From NCBI RefSeq assembly GCF_902635505.1, contig NC_045429.1, positions 160,478,997-160,542,996 on the forward strand: DNA of 64,000 nucleotides. Reading direction: 5' to 3'. The notes under the pieces are model-generated. The model saw only the letters and a list, made by a program, of their open reading frames with translations, searched no databases and had not been told where the DNA came from. Each line of letters begins with the position of its first letter. Position 1 is the first letter of the stretch. The translations under genes were made by a program, and so were the position numbers. This document shows positions 1 through 8,350 of this stretch, one piece after another. The DNA is from Sarcophilus harrisii. Its lineage: Eukaryota > Chordata > Mammalia > Dasyuromorphia > Dasyuridae.

Positions 1-1117
1 TCTATACTCAATTTTATGTATAATTCTATAAAATGAAAAATCAACAGTATTTCTAAGCATGATTACATCACTGGAATTCTTTCTATTTCTTATTAATTGC
101 TGAAAAAAATTAAAGATTAAGCAGGAAAAAATAATGTAAGTTGAAAAATCAGATTGTGGTTACTAAATTAAGAACTCTTCTATGGCTTTAAGAGAAGCCC
201 CATTACATTGATCAATATGATAAATGGACATTAAATAACTATTAGTTATACCAGTAGTGAGACATCTATAATGACTAACTAACTAGATGTTAAAGAAACC
301 AAGAGAACTGTCATGCTTTGTGGACAGCTATCATAATTAACTAAAATAAATTTATCTTCTGAACTGAGAAATTTGTATTTCATTGTTAAATTAATCTATT
401 ATACCACAAATCGCCAATGTCATTTCATAATTCCTTCAAATTAAATAAAGATGGCAAGTAATCACTCAGACTCTGCTTGAAGACCTTCAATGAGATAGTA
501 TCCATCATCTCCAAGGGAAGCCCTTTCTGTTTTCTTATTAGGCTATATCTTCTTTCCATCCAGCTTAAATCTGTCTAGCTATTATTTCCATTTATTTCTC
601 CTTGAGCCAAAGAATTTCTTTCCAAGCATAGTTCAAGTCACCTCCAAAATAACTGAAGTTTTACTTATTTCTTGATCTCCCACCCCCAGATGTTGGGTGA
701 TTTCAACCTCTTGAAATGACCACCTATGTATTTTTATTTGGATATAGGTTATACCACCTCCATTCTCCTTGAAGACAAAATCTATTTCATTTTTGTCTTT
801 GTATTCCAAGCACATAAAATTTCTTTTATATTAATATTTAATAAATGTTCATTATTTAACACATTTAAGTAAAATATTCTTATTATTCTGATGGTAATTA
901 GACTATAAGATGGCATAGTAAAATTGTTCAAAATGGTACTCTTCAGCTAACAGTAAAATCTCATATTATGTTACATTATATCAAAAATTAGTTATGGATC
1001 AAAGTGTTTCTCCCAAATTGTTTACCTATTATGTGTGATTGAACAATTAGAATGTTATACAATTTATCAAAATATCTTGCTTTGTTTTTAAAAGATTATA
1101 AGCAATTGATTACTCAC
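1..1117 (-). other. MYB intron 3, partial
   Basis: AT-rich sequence downstream of the exon 3 donor. No exon 4 motif (NRTDVQCQHRWQ) is found, so the intron continues past the window. It contains an L2 3' end remnant at about 760-862. Confidence 0.8.
760..862 (+). mobile_element. L2 LINE 3' end remnant
   Basis: Shows the L2 3' end order: CTCCTTGAAGACAAA, TTTTTGTCTTTGTATTCC, AAGCACA, then TTTAATAAATGTTCA. Old and diverged. Confidence 0.5.
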
Positions 1118-1189
1118 AGGAAGAAAATTAGCAATGATTTTCCAATCATCTGTTCCATTTTGTTCCACTAGCTTCTTTAGCTTCTCATC
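1118..1189 (-). CDS. MYB: MYB coding exon 3
   Basis: A 72-nt, 24-codon exon (residues 48-71) between acceptor TTGTCTCAG and donor GTGAGT. It encodes DEKLKKLVEQNGTDDW followed by KIIANFLP. This is helix 1, the turn and helix 2 of Myb repeat R1, with the second hallmark tryptophan (W63). Two conservative changes from human as remembered: I65 for V and F69 for Y. Too short to stand out as an open frame; found by reading the minus strand for the R1 motif. Confidence 0.96.
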
Positions 1190-4100
1190 CTGAGACAATC
1201 AAAAGAAATAATGTTCATCAAGCAATTAGTTCTACAGCTATAATTAAGTTAAAATGAAAAAAAAAGAAAAAATCAATAACAAATTATTTTTAAATCTCTG
1301 ACTCCCAAAATGCAACAGATTTTTCATAATTGCAGAAAAAAGCTATTCAACAATGAATTCACTTATGAATTTTTCTATAACCATTGATAATGTCTAAAAT
1401 TATTAGCTTCTATACATTTTGAAGGCAGAAATTGTACTGTTTTTCATGTTTGCCTAGTAAAATACCTTATGTATAGCAGGTGCTTTAACAAATAGTGCTC
1501 ATTGAATTGGGAGGAGGAAAAAAGTTAAAAAAAATGTAATTATTTAATTGTATCTCTTTCATCTAAGAAATAGAAGACTTTATATTTCTTAAAATTTATT
1601 ATACTCTTGTAGTATAAACACTGGATGATTATATATTAAGGAATTAATATACCTACAATGGAAACAAAGTAACCTTTACCAGAATATGGTAACAATGTCA
1701 CAAGCACTAGGCAATCTATCCTACAAATATGCAGGACTTTGGTATTCAACCCTATCTAAATCTGTGCCTCTAACAATGTGATAGCCTTTATACTTTTGCA
1801 AGTGTAACATAACATAACAAAATTCACATTGGGTGAAAACACTAGCATAACACTGACTTAAACATTTAAGAATAACTCTTAAAGCCAATATATAGATGTT
1901 TCTTAGGGATAATCAGGGACAAATGCATAATAGATAAACAAGATGAATGTTCTAAGTCTCCCTCTTTCTCCTCTTCCCCTTCCTGTATATGATAGGTATC
2001 AACTGTCTGCTTTCCTTGTGTATATACAAATGTGAGTTACTATATTAAATAAAGGCAATTTATAGAAGTTACAAAATTCTGTAGTACACTGAGACCAAAA
2101 GATTTCATATAACAAAATATTAACTTCTTATCTGAGAATACAAAACTTGATGAATTTAAATACTATTATTACTAATAGAAAAATCAAGCTTTCCAATAAA
2201 CTAATTTGAATTAAACACTGTCCATCTTCTAGTTATGGGATGTTAAGAAGTATAGATGCCAACGTTTCTCACAGATTTTTGCATTGCTAAGTGTTCTGAA
2301 TGATTGGCTGACATTATGGCAAAAGGCAATCTATTTCTTTTTCTGGAATCATTTAAGCACCTGTAATTTGGTTCTATTTCTGTTTTCTAATGGTTAAAAA
2401 AAATCTAGGTTTTCATCAGGTAATAAAGTACACTAACAATTACCTCCTCTCTGGTCCACCTGGTTTTTCCTAAGTGTCGTTTCCCAGTCTTGGGAAGTAG
2501 TCCATCGTAGTCATGATCGTATATGTCAATATCTTCTTCATCCTCATCACTACTATATATGCTACAAAAATAAACATGAGCAGATATAAAATGGAACAAG
2601 AGGAATTAAATTACTGAATTGCAAAACACACACACACTTCTCAATAATCTTTTCAAAGGTTATGAAGATAAAACTTTGAAAACTTGCACAACAAGATTTT
2701 GTTCTGCATTCTGTTGTCCCAGTATTGTGAACTGGTTCTGCTGTTTTGGGTATCCACAGATACAAGCAAAGAACTGGCACCTTTCTTATTACTGTACATG
2801 TTGAGACCTGTTGTTTCTGTTAGATCAGTAACAAATTACCCATTTGGCAATCTTTCAACCAATAAAAGTTTAAATTTAAAATAGTGCTTGGGACAATAAA
2901 GAGAACAAGAGCCTCTATCCTTTATATAAGTGCACACTCAACTCTTTTAGTCCTATATGTCACATCTCTTAAAGAATATTTTCTAAAACATAATAAACAA
3001 ATCCATTATTTTATCCCAAAGGAGTTCCCATCTTATTAAAAGGGGAAAAAGGGTTCAAGTGGTAATTCTTTTCAATAATGTAATTATAGCCATACCTTTA
3101 ATTTTGAAAGAATAGGAAATATCTGAGTGAATAGAATTTTAAAAGTGAAGAAAAACATAGCCAACAAGCAATCTACTTTGTAAATAAACAGGCATACCAA
3201 ATACCAAACCTGACCAGATCTGCTGGTCAGAAGTGTCAACTTGTGGGGAAATTTACAATGCATTGTTTCCATAGTAACCAAATGATTTATGAAGCTATTT
3301 AGTATTTAGAATCTACTTACACTTTTCTACTTCAAACCAATTACTACCTCAAATTGTGCTTTAGATATTCTATAACTCACCTAATTCATGAGTAAGGGAT
3401 TTTCCCCCAAAGGCAGTCTTTAAGTTTAAAAGGAACCTATAACTGCTTTCAAAAGAGCTTTTAACTTATCCAGTTAACCAAAATTAAAAATTTCTGATTT
3501 CTTTTGAAGTACACTATACTTAATGTTTATTTATGTGCTCAATAATTGTAGTAATAATAGCACACATTTATTTAAAGCACTTTCCTCACAACAAGCCTGT
3601 GAGGTGGTTTTATTAATGTAAAATAATATATTGCCCAATGAATTTTTATGCATCCACTGTACTGACTGTGAAACCAAGGCTCAGAGAGAGGTAAAGTCTT
3701 GCCTATGTTGACACAGCAAATAAATTTTAAAGCCAAAATTCAAACTGAACTGAATTATTGACTCCAATTCAACTAGTATTTCTAGTACTCAAGATCAGCA
3801 TTCAAGGTGTCAGATAAGAAGCATATAATTTAACTATAAATGTTATCACCAAACAAACTTACAAGGAAGAAAAAAATGCCCACTGAAGTGCACTTCAATG
3901 CCCACTCTTCATTTTCATATAAAACGACAATTTATATACACTAAACAAAAAAAAAATTTAAATTCTTGGTGGGATAAACCTTAAGTCACAGGACCAGAGT
4001 TTGAATGTTAGCTCTATTATATAATGTTATTTTAGGCAGTCTCTTAATCTCTTTGAGCTTCAGTTTGCTCATCAGTAAAATGGGAGAGTTTGTCTAAATA

Positions 4101-5765
4101 ACTTCCAGGTTCCTTCTAGCTCTAAATCTGTGATGCTATGGAAACTCAAGATCAACATCAAGAATTCACAGATCAAGACTATGACCTCAATCTTTAATTC
4201 TTTGCTCAACATTCCTACTTAGTACTAGTAGCAAAATCAATGCACAATTAAAATGACCAACTTAATTTGAAAGCAATAGAAGCAAGTTCATTCCTTAACT
4301 TTCTCCTTCAGTTTATCTGAACCTAAAAATTCAGTTTTCAGAACTCAAAACCTTACTTGCAAAGCTAAGAAATGGGCATAAATAATCTTCTTCCTTGGGG
4401 AAAAAAAGCACCTAGATAACAATTCACACAGAACAGCCCAGTGGGAGCAATTAAGAGGAAAGACAGAAGGGTGCTGTGAAAAGAATAGTGGATTAAGAGT
4501 TAAAAACTAGAATTGTCTGCCCTAAGAGGCTTTGTGGCCTTAGACAAGTTATTTTTAACACGTTACCTCAGTTTCCTCATTTGTATAATTAGTTTTCTAC
4601 TAAATAATGTCTAAGGTTCGATCTATATCTAATATTCCATAATTCTATGTACTGAATTCATCTGAAACTAGAATTAGAAGTGACTGTGAAAACCAAGTTT
4701 GTATAAGAGGGGACAGGAGATTGTATAAAGAAACACCTCTGCTTCGTTGGACTGTCTGGTGATAAATCTAGTATGCCCTTGAGAATCAATATGATGCTGT
4801 AGAAAGGATGCTGAATTTTAAAAGAGAGATCAGAGTTCAAATCCCCATTAGATGTGTGAATTTGGGCAAATCACTTTGCTTCTTTGCACTTTTATTTCCC
4901 ATTGTGAAATGGGCCTATTGGGCTAGTTGATTTCTGAGCTCTGAGCCATGGCTACCCTTGGAATGAGCTTCCTAAGGAAAAAAGTAGCCCTAAAAGAGAT
5001 GAACAGTTTAAGAGGAAAGACTGTACTAACTTGACATCTTGCAATTATCTCCTTGCTCTGAGATGCTCTGGAGCATGCATCTGTAGCATGATTAATTTCT
5101 ACTGAGGACCTGAAATAACTCCCCCCCACCTTATCTACTTGACAAGATCTTAGAATCAACTGGCAGGCAGAGAGTACTTTCAAAGGCCGCTTGAAAGGGT
5201 TAAGGCACAAGGTTCCCCACCTGCTAGTCCGAAGTGCGGTTAAAAAGCTATACAACTATGAATATAACTTTCTGTTAAGGAAACATACCGTGTAACCATC
5301 TCATAAAAAAGAGGGGTGGGGGTAGAGACAGAAAGAGGGAGGAGAACAGGAGGAAGTGACTTGTGGCAGCTACCGTGATTCTAGAAATGGGGTTCAGACT
5401 CCTTTGGCGGACCCGATGTATTATCAGTTCCCAAGTCCCTTCCGCAGCCCGCCCGTTTTCTCTTCTCCATTCTCCTTAGAGGACTCCGCTTCGCGCTCCT
5501 CCCTACCCCTCCCCTGGCTGCTTCTCCTCCCCTTTCCTCCTCCCTCCCAGCTCTGCTACCTGGGGGACCTCAAAGGACCCGAGGCGCTGTCGCCACTCTC
5601 CAGACATTCCGCGCGCCCAGAGAGAAGGTCAAGGAGACCTGGGCGCACTCATTTCATTCACTCCACAACAGAGCGTTCCTCAGAGCTGCCCTCGCTCCCA
5701 TTACCTCTTTCCCTCGCTGTTTCCTTTCCTCTCAGTCCCTTTACTCTTCTCAGTCTGCGTTCAGG

Positions 5766-5800
<35 letters not shown>

Positions 5801-7801
5801 AAAAAGGAAGGAAGGAAGGAAGGAAGGAAGGAAGGAAGGAAGGAAGGAAGGAAGGAAGGAAGGAAGGAAAATAAAAATTTCTCCAGTTTGCCTTAAAGAT
5901 AAACAAAACCAAATGGGAAGGAGCAGTGGCGGGGGGATGGGGGGTGGGAGGGGGTGGGGGGAAAAGGGGGAGGTAGAGAAGAAGGAAAGAACGCAAACCC
6001 TCTGAGCTCCAATGTTCCCTCCCCAGTCTCTCGCCCTCTCTCCCGTTTCTTCTCGCCACAGTTCTTTTCCTGGCCACAACTGAGCTCCAGTCTCGGTTCT
6101 TGCCCCAAAGGAAAAAATGCCAGGGAGGAAGAGATGCAGGTGGCAGTTCTCCTCTACATTCTTTCCGCCTCAGGGTCACTCCAAATCCTCTCCTGCCCTT
6201 CTCTCTTCACCTCACCCCTGACCCAGGAACACACTCGATATGGTCCGCTGTCAAGATTGAGTTCCTACACCCACTCGTTTTCCAACTTTGAAACACCTAC
6301 AGCGGTCTTTAAAAGGGGGAGAAAGGAAGTTAGAAGGAAAGAAAGAAGAAAAAATAAAACATACCTTCCCCACAAGGAAAAAAACCCAAAGGAAAAAGGA
6401 AAGGAGAGGGATTTCCTAGCACTTTAGCAGGAGGTTTCTATCTGCTTCTACAATCTGCTTCTCTACATAGTTCCCATCTGCCCAGTAAGCAGAAGGTTTC
6501 AGTAACTGGGGAAGGGAGCCCAAGTAGAAGCGAGCCTAGAGCGCGATCCACGTGTGCGAGCTATAACCCCCAGGAATCATTCAGGAAGAGGAGGGTGGGT
6601 GGGTAAGATCCAGGATAGTATCTCTGTTCCATAGCAGCAGCAACCACGAGGCGTTTCCTCTCCTCTCTTTTTTTCACTAACTGCTGACTGTATGCTGCCC
6701 CCGAGAAAGACTTTAAAAAGGCCACAGCAAGTTAGATCGTCCTGTAGTTTAACAATGTCTCCGGAAACGTCCATTCTCTCCTGTGCTAAAGTCTGGGATA
6801 TCTAGGTCCTCAGAGTTGCAGAAACTGGGAAGCTGCAGCAAGGAACCAAGTGACAGTTTCTGACAAGTTCACCAAGCCTATAATGCTATCGCTTCTTCCC
6901 CAGCCTCAGACCAAAGACTAAACAGTTTTCATCACATCATCCCTGGAAGTGAGAGCCCTAGGTAGGTAGGGATATGATGTGTGCAGAGTACTGCTGGAGG
7001 TGTGTGTGTGTGTGTGTGTGTGTGCGTGCGCGCGCGCGCGTGTGTGCTGTTTGCATCAAAAATAAAAGCCTTCCCAAGAATAGCGATTAGAGGCACCAGC
7101 ACCAGGGGTTGAATGAAATCAAAAAGAAAAGATCTGAAAACCTAAAAGCCTCTTTTTCTCTTGCCCCTAAAATCATCTTTTTTTCCTTCAGCTGCCTGTC
7201 AGCTGACACTATCCTTCACCTCCACAAAGAATGAATGAAATTTAAATGAACTACCTGCAGCTACTAAACAAGTCCGACATTTTTTTTTCATATCTGCCAT
7301 ATGCTCTACTCATCCAAGTCCAAACACATCTTATTGCATCCATCCAGGAATTATGTGGAAACTTAACTCGCGGACCCCTGCTGAATCCAGTAAACCCTAA
7401 ATCCTCTGGTAAAAACCTAGGAGTTGGTGTGCTAGATTGTGACAATGTTTGAGAATAATTTGCTTGCCCCCCCTTTTTCGCAAAAAAAAAAAAAAAAAAA
7501 AAAAAAAGACTTCCCGTGCAACTCGCAAGGAGTCCTTCCCAACAGCATGATACAGTCCTCTTTTCCACATTTCCATTCATTTGCTTTTCCAGGTTCTTTG
7601 CAGTATTAGTGTTCCAGTTCCTTTGCACGCTCTGACAGTCCCTGGAGCGGAGCATCGAGGTCCCTGCTACTTCAGCAAGAACCTCACTCACAGGCTATTA
7701 AACACACTCTCTTCCAAACACACACACCACACAACTCGCGCACTCGTGCTGCTCACTGAGGGACATGTTCCAAGTTACCTGTGCCTGGGTCTCCTGGCCA
7801 T
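1118..7801 (-). CDS. MYB: MYB proto-oncogene transcription factor (c-Myb), exons 1-3, partial
   Basis: Three minus-strand exons (7779-7801, 2444-2561, 1118-1189) join in frame with no stop into 71 residues that match the c-Myb N-terminus: MARRPRH, then SIYSSDED, an acidic stretch, DHDYDGLLPK, GKRHLGKTRWTREE and DEKLKKLVEQNGTDDW. A-Myb and B-Myb have clearly different N-termini. c-Myb is a nuclear DNA-binding activator of haematopoietic progenitors and other proliferating cells; it binds YAACNG through three Myb repeats. Residues 43-71 are most of repeat R1, with the hallmark tryptophans W43 and W63. Ser11 and Ser12, the known CK2 sites, are kept. Introns 1 and 2 are 5,217 and 1,254 nt. The gene runs off the window at base 1, so R2, R3, the transactivation domain and the negative regulatory domain are not seen. 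Start choice: the only ATG in the leader, in the exact family context. Confidence 0.97.
1190..2443 (-). other. MYB intron 2
   Basis: A 1,254-nt AT-rich intron between exons 2 and 3. I see no recognisable repeat or gene in it. Confidence 0.85.
2444..2561 (-). CDS. MYB: MYB coding exon 2
   Basis: A 118-nt exon between acceptor TTTTTGTAG and donor GTAATT. One base completes Ser8, then 39 codons follow (residues 9-47), ending at the codon boundary after TRWTREE. It encodes the acidic N-terminal segment with CK2 sites Ser11/Ser12 and the start of Myb repeat R1 (W43). Compared with the human protein as I remember it, the acidic patch differs (EEDIDIY here against DEDFEMC), while DHDYDGLLPK, GKRHLGKTRW and TREE are almost unchanged (T33 for S). 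Confidence 0.97.
3540..3790 (+). mobile_element. MIR SINE
   Basis: Matches the MIR order: ACATTTATTTAAAGCACTTT, CACAACAAGCCTGTGAGGT, then GGCTCAGAGAGAGGTAAAGT, and ends with a GACTCCA-type tail. Old mammal-wide SINE in MYB intron 1. Confidence 0.75.
3975..4145 (+). mobile_element. Ther-type (MIR-related) SINE
   Basis: Typical body: AGAGTTTGAATGTTAGCTCT, CTCATCAGTAAAATGGGAGA and CTTCTAGCTCTAAATCTGTG. The CORE-like part and the end shared by marsupial Ther SINEs are both visible. Confidence 0.7.
4450..4940 (+). mobile_element. Two Ther-type SINE copies in a row
   Basis: First copy about 4450-4650 (TGCTGTGAAAAGAATAGTGG, CCTCAGTTTCCTCATTTGTA, then a TCTATATCTAATATTCCAT tail). Second copy about 4770-4940 (GAGTTCAAATCCCCATTAGA, TGGGCAAATCACTTTGCTTC). 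Both are diverged and lie in MYB intron 1. Confidence 0.65.
5766..5870. repeat. A33 plus (GGAA)n microsatellite in MYB intron 1
   Basis: An uninterrupted run of 33 A (5766-5798) is followed by GGAAAAA and about 16 GGAA units. In MYB sense this is (TTCC)n then T33, about 2.2 kb from the start. The open frames that cross it code only low-complexity peptide and are not genes. Confidence 0.9.
7000..7047. repeat. GT/GC alternating purine-pyrimidine tract in MYB intron 1
   Basis: A (GT) run continues into (GC) and back to (GT) with no break in the alternation until its end. GC-containing alternating tracts are the strongest Z-DNA formers. It lies about 1 kb downstream of the MYB start. Confidence 0.85.
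7482..7534 (-). promoter_or_regulatory. Hairpin followed by T26 in MYB intron 1, attenuator-like
   Basis: In MYB sense a short hairpin (arms GACT at 7531-7534 and AGTC at 7508-7511, extended by CC/GG with a small bulge) is followed at once by 26 T (7507 to 7482). MYB elongation in human and mouse is known to pause in intron 1 at a stem-loop followed by a poly-dT tract, about 1.7 kb from the start. The present element is only about 0.5 kb from the start, so it may be a positional variant or chance. Confidence 0.4.
7779..7801 (-). CDS. MYB: MYB coding exon 1 (start codon to donor)
   Basis: Reads ATG GCC AGG AGA CCC AGG CAC AG followed by the donor GTAACT, giving MARRPRH plus two bases of Ser8, completed by the first base of exon 2. 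The seven residues and the phase equal those I know for mammalian MYB exon 1. The exon extends upstream as the 5' UTR. A longer overlapping open frame (7753-8082) is in a different frame and is not the protein. Confidence 0.96.
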
Positions 7802-7993
7802 CCTGCTGCTAGGCACTTAGCACCGGGAAGCGGGGACTGGATGGGGAGGGGGGCTGCCCCTGCCTTCGCCGGCTGCTTAATGGAGCTCCACACCACCCGA
7901 ATGAAGTTTCTCAGGAGAAGGAGGAGGAGGAGGAGGAGGAGATCGTAGAGGAGGAGGAGGAGAAGGAGGAGGAGGAAACAGGTTGATATTAAA
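7802..7993 (-). other. MYB: MYB 5' untranslated leader (predicted)
   Basis: About 190 nt between the start codon and the inferred cap site. The cap site is placed from established knowledge that in human MYB the GGA repeats begin about 17 bp downstream of transcription start; the first repeat block met here ends at 7976. There is no upstream ATG in the leader. After the CCT repeats the mRNA sense has CTCCTGAGAAACTTC, which I remember in the same place in the human leader. The exact start would need cap-site data. Confidence 0.7.
7920..7976 (+). promoter_or_regulatory. GGA-repeat G-quadruplex element of MYB
   Basis: The plus (template) strand holds three GGA blocks: seven repeats at 7920-7940, four at 7950-7961 and four at 7965-7976, split by short spacers. 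In human MYB three (GGA)4 blocks just downstream of the start site are known to form stacked tetrad:heptad G-quadruplexes that bind MAZ and restrain transcription. The strand, position, block number and block size agree. Here the block nearest the ATG is longer (seven repeats). Confidence 0.8.
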
Positions 7994-8350
7994 GAGTAAA
8001 CTCTGTAAACAGAGATGCCATCAAACAAAGAGCTTTTGGACACTCCCCCTCCCGCCAAATCTGGCGCCCCTGCAGTGCGCACGCGTCCTAACCCCCCACC
8101 CCACCCCCCCCTACCCCCGCCTCTGCTGCTTGCAGGTCTCTGTTGTTGCTGCTGCTGCTCCTGCTCCTCCAGCTCCCGCTCCGGCTGGTGAAGCGACTGC
8201 TTCCATTCTGCCCCTCATACTGGCGCTGGAGCTCTGCGCCCGCGGCGGCGGCCCGGGGCAGCGCGCAGAGGCGGGGAGCAAAAACTAGGAAGGGGGAGAG
8301 GGAGGTGGCGGGGGAAAGAGGACCGGCGCCTTTTCTAGCACAAACCCCGC
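7994..8350 (-). promoter_or_regulatory. MYB: MYB core promoter, GC-rich and TATA-less
   Basis: The sequence just upstream of the leader is the richest in GC and CpG in the window apart from part of intron 1. It has no TATA box at the expected place. It holds an E2F site, long C-runs on the plus strand (8091-8116; G-rich in MYB sense, Sp1/MAZ-like), a GCT/CTG triplet run (about 8139-8170) and a CpG-rich GCGCCCGCGGCGGCGG stretch (8235-8250). This fits the known CpG-island promoter of MYB, regulated by E2F, Sp1/MAZ and Ets-type factors. Confidence 0.8.
8050..8059 (-). promoter_or_regulatory. E2F site of the MYB promoter
   Basis: In MYB sense it reads TTTGGCGGGA, a perfect E2F motif, followed by GGGGGAG. 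It lies about 55-65 bp upstream of the predicted cap site. An E2F site of this form at this distance is known in the human and mouse MYB promoters and ties expression to the cell cycle. An adjoining GGCGCCAGA completes a short conserved-looking block. Confidence 0.75.

Larger units (their letters stand above)
2562..7778 (-). other. MYB intron 1
   Basis: Bounded by donor GTAACT at 7778 and acceptor TTTTTGTAG ending at 2562. It holds one MIR, three Ther-type SINEs, the microsatellites listed separately, and a GC-rich, CpG-containing stretch at about 5380-5660. The 5' third (5.3-7.7 kb) is nearly free of interspersed repeats, as expected for a regulated first intron. No other gene is seen. Confidence 0.85.

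Noticed and set aside
5356-6179. Overlapping open frames of 157-173 codons on both strands
   Set aside because: They are translations of GC-rich intron and of the A33/(GGAA)n tract, with low-complexity KKK, EGRK or SFLP peptide.
7753-8082. 109-codon minus-strand open frame overlapping MYB exon 1
   Set aside because: It starts upstream of the predicted cap site, is leucine-rich only because of the GGA/CCT repeats, and crosses the true start codon in another frame.
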